Assembly: GCA_023397045.1 (NCBI GenBank)
Contig: JAEWUR010000229.1
Location: 1-7,827, forward strand
Origin: Planctomycetota bacterium
GTDB lineage: Bacteria > Planctomycetota > Planctomycetia > Pirellulales > Thermoguttaceae
Reading direction: 5' to 3'
DNA length: 7,827 nt
The translations under genes were made by a program, and so were the position numbers. Positions 4,861 through 7,827 of the stretch are shown here, in pieces. The notes below the pieces were generated by a model. That model was not told where the DNA came from. It searched no databases and saw only the letters and a list, made by a program, of their open reading frames with translations. How positions within the stretch are numbered: the first letter of the stretch is position 1; every line of letters starts with the position of its first letter.

Positions 4861-6000
4861 TCAATCGCATCCATAATGATCGAGGAGTTCCGCGACATTG
4901 GTGCGCAGGTTGAACGTGGAGACGGATGCCTCGTGAGCTTGCAGCCCCATCGTTTGCCGAAGTCCGGGGCGTTCGACGAGGCGGGCGATTCGGTCGGCCG
5001 CGGCTTCGGCGTCGCCGGGCTCAACGAGATAGCCGGATTCGCCGTCGCGGACAAGCTCGGGAATGCCCCCGATGCGCGAAGCCACCACCGGCTTGGCCGA
5101 GGCCATTGCCTCGGCAATGGTCAATCCGAAGGCCTCACCCCATCGCGAGAGTTGGCAGACGATGTCGGACGCAGCGTAGAGTCCCTCTCCTAGCGGATCG
5201 CCGATTTGTCCCGCAAAAACGACTCGGTCGGCGATTCCAAGGCGTTGGGCCATCGTTTCATACTCGTCCCGATGCGCCCCTTCGCCCGCGATGAGGAAAC
5301 GAACGTTTTCGTGCCGACGCAACACAACGCTCGCTGCTTCGAGCAACGTATCGATGCCTTTTTCGGGGATCAGCCAGCTCGCCTGCATCACCACAACCTC
5401 GTCGCTGCTGATTCCGTGCCGTCGGCGGAAAACGTCCCGGAATTGACGACCAAGTTCGGCCCGTGTGCAATCGACTCCATTGTAAAGGAGTACGAGTCGT
5501 CCGTCGGACAAAGGTCCTTCTCGCATGTTGCATTCGCGGACGTAGGCACTGACGCAGAACGTCCTGGACACCGGAGCGTAGAGGAATCGCCGCGCCGCTC
5601 GGCGCCATCCGGCGGGGGTTCTGTCGCCATGCCCAGTCGGCCGAGATATGTGATCGGTGATGTAGATGTCCTGCGAGCGTGAGAGTTTCGCGAGCCAAGC
5701 GTAACCGGTGCAGGGATCGATGAAGTGAAAATGCGCGATTCGCGGCCGTATCTCTCTAAGTAATTTAGCTATCGCGAGCATCGGCCGCCACGTGCGATGC
5801 CCACACCGTTCGACCACATGCCATTCGGTGTTGGGCAGGTCGAGATATCGCTCCACCTCGGGCGACGGATGGCCCGCGAAAACCAACTCGCTCCTCCATC
5901 CGCGGCGTCCAAGCTGCGAGGACAGTTCGCGCGCGTAGCATTCCATGCCGCCGATCGATTTCGGACGGTGGGCGAGAACGGTTACGACCGTCTTCCTCAT
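4861..6000 (-). CDS. GT4-family glycosyltransferase (first of the pair)
   Basis: This 379-residue retaining GT-B glycosyltransferase of the GT4 group acts on nucleotide sugars in polysaccharide assembly. The N-terminus has the classic loop HRPKSIGGMECYARELSSQL (11-30). The donor domain contains YNGVD (173-177), ASWLIPEKG (207-215, with Lys214), LIAGEG (236-241) and the EX7E pair Glu289...Glu297 in WGEAFGLTIAEAMAS. The usual Arg before the EKG motif is replaced by Trp (ASW), so one donor-phosphate contact may differ. The frame is open further upstream, but the ATG at 6000 overlaps the radical SAM gene stop as ATGA and starts at the first strand of the fold (MRKTVVTVLAH), so it is the likely start. 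No Shine-Dalgarno site is visible, which fits translational coupling. The second glycosyltransferase happens to have the same length, but the sequences differ throughout. Confidence 0.91.
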   Translation of the reverse strand: MRKTVVTVLAHRPKSIGGMECYARELSSQLGRRGWRSELVFAGHPSPEVERYLDLPNTEWHVVERCGHRTWRPMLAIAKLLREIRPRIAHFHFIDPCTGYAWLAKLSRSQDIYITDHISRPTGHGDRTPAGWRRAARRFLYAPVSRTFCVSAYVRECNMREGPLSDGRLVLLYNGVDCTRAELGRQFRDVFRRRHGISSDEVVVMQASWLIPEKGIDTLLEAASVVLRRHENVRFLIAGEGAHRDEYETMAQRLGIADRVVFAGQIGDPLGEGLYAASDIVCQLSRWGEAFGLTIAEAMASAKPVVASRIGGIPELVRDGESGYLVEPGDAEAAADRIARLVERPGLRQTMGLQAHEASVSTFNLRTNVAELLDHYGCD

Positions 6001-7055
6001 GCGGTTTTGGTCGAGTTCGCAGGGGGATCGGCGGTTTGCTCGAAAAGACAGCCGGACTCGCACCCATAGGGCCGATTTCGCCAAATGTTGCGAATGGAGT
6101 TCGACCGGATATTGCCGATCGGCGGCCGCTTGCAGCACGTCACGATGTCGCCGTTCGGCTGCACCTGGAGATTGCTCAGGCCGGAACAGGGCATCCGGCG
6201 TTCGTGTGCCACGTGTGCTTGGACGGCGCCACCCTGTGCTCGGGGATCGCGGAAATATTCTCGCATCACGTCAAAATCAGCCGGACTATTGACGATCGGC
6301 AGACCCCGTCGTTTCAACTCGGATAGCTGGTCCGCGACCGCGACGGCTCGTGACGAATCGCGAGGCCATGTCGGCGACTGTTCGAACCACCGGGGATTGT
6401 CGGGAGTATTGTAGTTCTGCTCGATGGGTTGGTAGAGCACCTCGACGCCTTCCGACAACGCGAACCACGCCACGTCGGGCGCGTGTGCGAGGTTCTGTTC
6501 CATGACTACCGTTTTTAACCGTATCGAGAACTTCAACCCGGCAAGGCCGCGCATTCGGCACAACGTGTTGATCGTCGAACGGGTTGTCTCCCAGAAATCC
6601 TCGCGACCCCGGACGACGTTATGCGCGTCGCCGATTCCGTCGACCGAGAGCGTGACGCGAGACGGTCGAGCGAGAGCAAGCTGTTCGATACGGCCCTGAT
6701 CCTTCCAATAGCCGTTGGTCAGGAATTCCACAAAGAAACCGAGACGTGTTGCGTGGGCAACGATTTCGGGAACGTCGGGACGCAGCAGCGCCTCGCCGCC
6801 CGTGATGTGGATTGCGACCGGACCGAGCCATCGTCGCAGTTCGGCCAGAAACGACTTCCACTGTTCGAGCGTCAGACGCTCCTCCTCGCCGTGCTCTTTC
6901 CAAATATCGCAATGGATGCATCGCGCGTTGCATCGCAACGTCATTAGCAAGGCGATTGAGACCGGTCGCACGCATCGGGCCCAGCGCCCGCCGCAGACGG
7001 TGCGAAGACGATAGTTGGCTGACGTATACAGCCGGCGGTAGATGCGTCTAAACAT
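5997..7055 (-). CDS. Radical SAM/SPASM domain enzyme in a polysaccharide operon
   Basis: This 352-residue enzyme reductively cleaves S-adenosylmethionine to start a radical reaction. The [4Fe-4S] motif is Cys42-x3-Cys46-x2-Cys49 (CNARCIHC), followed by the SAM-binding ITGGEALLRPD (84-94) and LSVDGIGDAHNVVRG (136-150). The C-terminal SPASM-type region has Cys290, Cys307, Cys308, Cys332 and Cys336, with QPNGDIVTCC and the IGNIRSNSIRNIW signature. These probably hold an auxiliary iron-sulfur cluster, with fewer cysteines than a full seven-Cys SPASM domain. The first 30 residues are basic (RRIYRRLY), with no signal peptide. Many SPASM enzymes modify peptides, but no precursor peptide is evident here; between a pyruvyl transferase and glycosyltransferases, a sugar substrate is more likely. 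I chose the ATG at 7055, nine bases after GGGGAG, over the ATG at 7064, which abuts that site. It overlaps the upstream gene by eight bases. The reaction is unknown. Confidence 0.88.
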   Translation of the reverse strand: MFRRIYRRLYTSANYRLRTVCGGRWARCVRPVSIALLMTLRCNARCIHCDIWKEHGEEERLTLEQWKSFLAELRRWLGPVAIHITGGEALLRPDVPEIVAHATRLGFFVEFLTNGYWKDQGRIEQLALARPSRVTLSVDGIGDAHNVVRGREDFWETTRSTINTLCRMRGLAGLKFSIRLKTVVMEQNLAHAPDVAWFALSEGVEVLYQPIEQNYNTPDNPRWFEQSPTWPRDSSRAVAVADQLSELKRRGLPIVNSPADFDVMREYFRDPRAQGGAVQAHVAHERRMPCSGLSNLQVQPNGDIVTCCKRPPIGNIRSNSIRNIWRNRPYGCESGCLFEQTADPPANSTKTA

Positions 7056-7827
7056 TCGCGACATCTCCCCGGAATTGTTCTCTCCAACGGCGGATGCGAT
7101 CGATCGGGATCTTCACCCGACACGGCATGTCGGCATGAACGGCGCGTTCCAATTCGGCCGCGGGCAGGTATCGCCCTAGGACCGGCAGGCCGAAATCTTC
7201 CCCCTTCTTCACGGCTCGGTGGTCGACGCCGACGATGAGCGTCCGACGTTTGTGCTGCAACGCGCGAATGCCGCCGTGAAGCCGGGTACCAACGTAATCG
7301 AGCGCGAGCGAACGGTCTTCCAGAAGTGCGTCGTAGGCTGCCAGGCTGGGCGGCAGGACCTTAACCTCATTCGGTTCGGCAATTGACGCGAGGTAGTCCG
7401 CGTCGGCCGCGCCCTGACGCCAGAAATAGACTCGGCGATAGGTTCTCTTCAACACGTCCAGCAACTGCCGATCGTATCTCGGATCGCGGCTGTAATCGGT
7501 CAACGTCATGACGACGTCCTCGCCTTGCCGTTCGGGAACGTCACGGCAATGATCGGGTGTGAGCGACCACATCGTCGGGCAGGACGTGTTCACGACGTTG
7601 GTCATTCCGATCGCCTTCAAACGCATTTCGGCATAGGAATCCCGGACCGAATGAAGATGGTCGGGCGAGAGAACGGACCGGAGCAGCCATTTCGTGTAGG
7701 GGGTGGTTTTTCGCTTCTCCTGGGATCGCCAGCCGACGCCGAGCAGTACAACCGGTTTCAGACGCCATGCGGCTGTGGGGCCGATGTTCCATTGCCGGAC
7801 TAATTCCATATGCGTGTGGAGCAAGTT
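7048..7827 (-). CDS. Polysaccharide pyruvyl transferase family protein (5' end outside window)
   Basis: The visible 259 residues are the C-terminal part; the frame is open to the window edge, so roughly 100-150 N-terminal residues are probably missing by comparison with usual family length. The family (WcaK, CsaB, GumL and relatives) transfers pyruvate from phosphoenolpyruvate to sugars as a ketal, giving surface glycans a negative charge. Visible signatures, numbered from the window edge, are VVLLGVGW (26-33), SVRDSYAEMRLKAIG (60-74), NTSCPTMW (80-87) and YVGTRLHGGIRALQHKRRTLIVGVD (178-202), the conserved Arg-Leu-His-Gly turn and following strand. The conserved GLP follows at 213-215. It is the first visible gene of the operon and overlaps the radical SAM gene by eight bases. 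Some members of this family are not proven pyruvyl transferases, so the reaction is inferred from family and context. Confidence 0.86.
   Translation of the reverse strand, partial: NLLHTHMELVRQWNIGPTAAWRLKPVVLLGVGWRSQEKRKTTPYTKWLLRSVLSPDHLHSVRDSYAEMRLKAIGMTNVVNTSCPTMWSLTPDHCRDVPERQGEDVVMTLTDYSRDPRYDRQLLDVLKRTYRRVYFWRQGAADADYLASIAEPNEVKVLPPSLAAYDALLEDRSLALDYVGTRLHGGIRALQHKRRTLIVGVDHRAVKKGEDFGLPVLGRYLPAAELERAVHADMPCRVKIPIDRIRRWREQFRGDVANV
7065..7070 (-). promoter_or_regulatory. Shine-Dalgarno site GGGGAG setting the radical SAM start
   Basis: GGGGAG lies nine bases upstream of the ATG at 7055 but touches the ATG at 7064, which is too close for initiation. This favours the downstream start. The site lies inside the coding sequence of the pyruvyl transferase gene, so the two genes are translationally linked. 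Confidence 0.5.

Noticed and set aside
3687..6000. The two glycosyltransferases as a recent tandem duplication
   Set aside because: Both are 379 residues with similarly placed EX7E motifs, but they differ throughout, including the N-terminal loop and donor contacts, so equal length is coincidence within one family.

Overview
The window is GC-rich (roughly 60% by eye). Every gene I can support lies on the minus strand, so the biological order runs from the right edge to the left. Gene content and style suggest a Planctomycetes-type bacterium. The ECF sigma factor has the sequence style I associate with that phylum, Shine-Dalgarno sequences are weak or absent before several starts, and a small unnamed helical protein resembles short proteins I recall from planctomycetes. 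This assignment is inference; no rRNA or other marker gene is present.

From right to left, positions 7827 to about 2300 carry a compact surface-polysaccharide operon. It begins with a polysaccharide pyruvyl transferase family protein cut by the window edge. Next come a radical SAM/SPASM enzyme, two GT4-type glycosyltransferases, a membrane-anchored endonuclease/exonuclease/phosphatase (EEP) fold protein, and a 63-residue protein. Junctions are tight: an 8-nt overlap, an ATGA overlap, a 34-nt gap and a second ATGA overlap. The EEP reading frame has no stop at its expected end and runs on, out of frame, through the whole small gene. Codon-position composition there favours the small gene.

Left of the operon, after about 210 nt, are two regulators: an ECF sigma factor (1409-2098) and a NarL/LuxR-type response regulator (568-1242). 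The regulator's receiver domain has lost the phospho-acceptor aspartate and the conserved lysine, so it is probably not controlled by ordinary phosphotransfer. The gap between them holds a hairpin, a GTCAC-N6-GTGAC dyad and a possible promoter.

Positions 1-567 contain no gene I can support, but several dyad-symmetric elements. The best is a perfect 21-nt odd-centred palindrome at 268-288. A GC-rich hairpin flanked by AAAC and GTTT sits at the left edge.

Taken together, the operon probably builds and decorates a cell-surface or exported glycan. The glycosyltransferases would extend a lipid-linked or nucleotide-sugar-derived chain, and the pyruvyl transferase and radical SAM enzyme would modify it. 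The membrane EEP protein may hydrolyse a phosphoester or lipid pyrophosphate linked to it. The two regulators may control this locus or something left of the window; the sequence does not decide.
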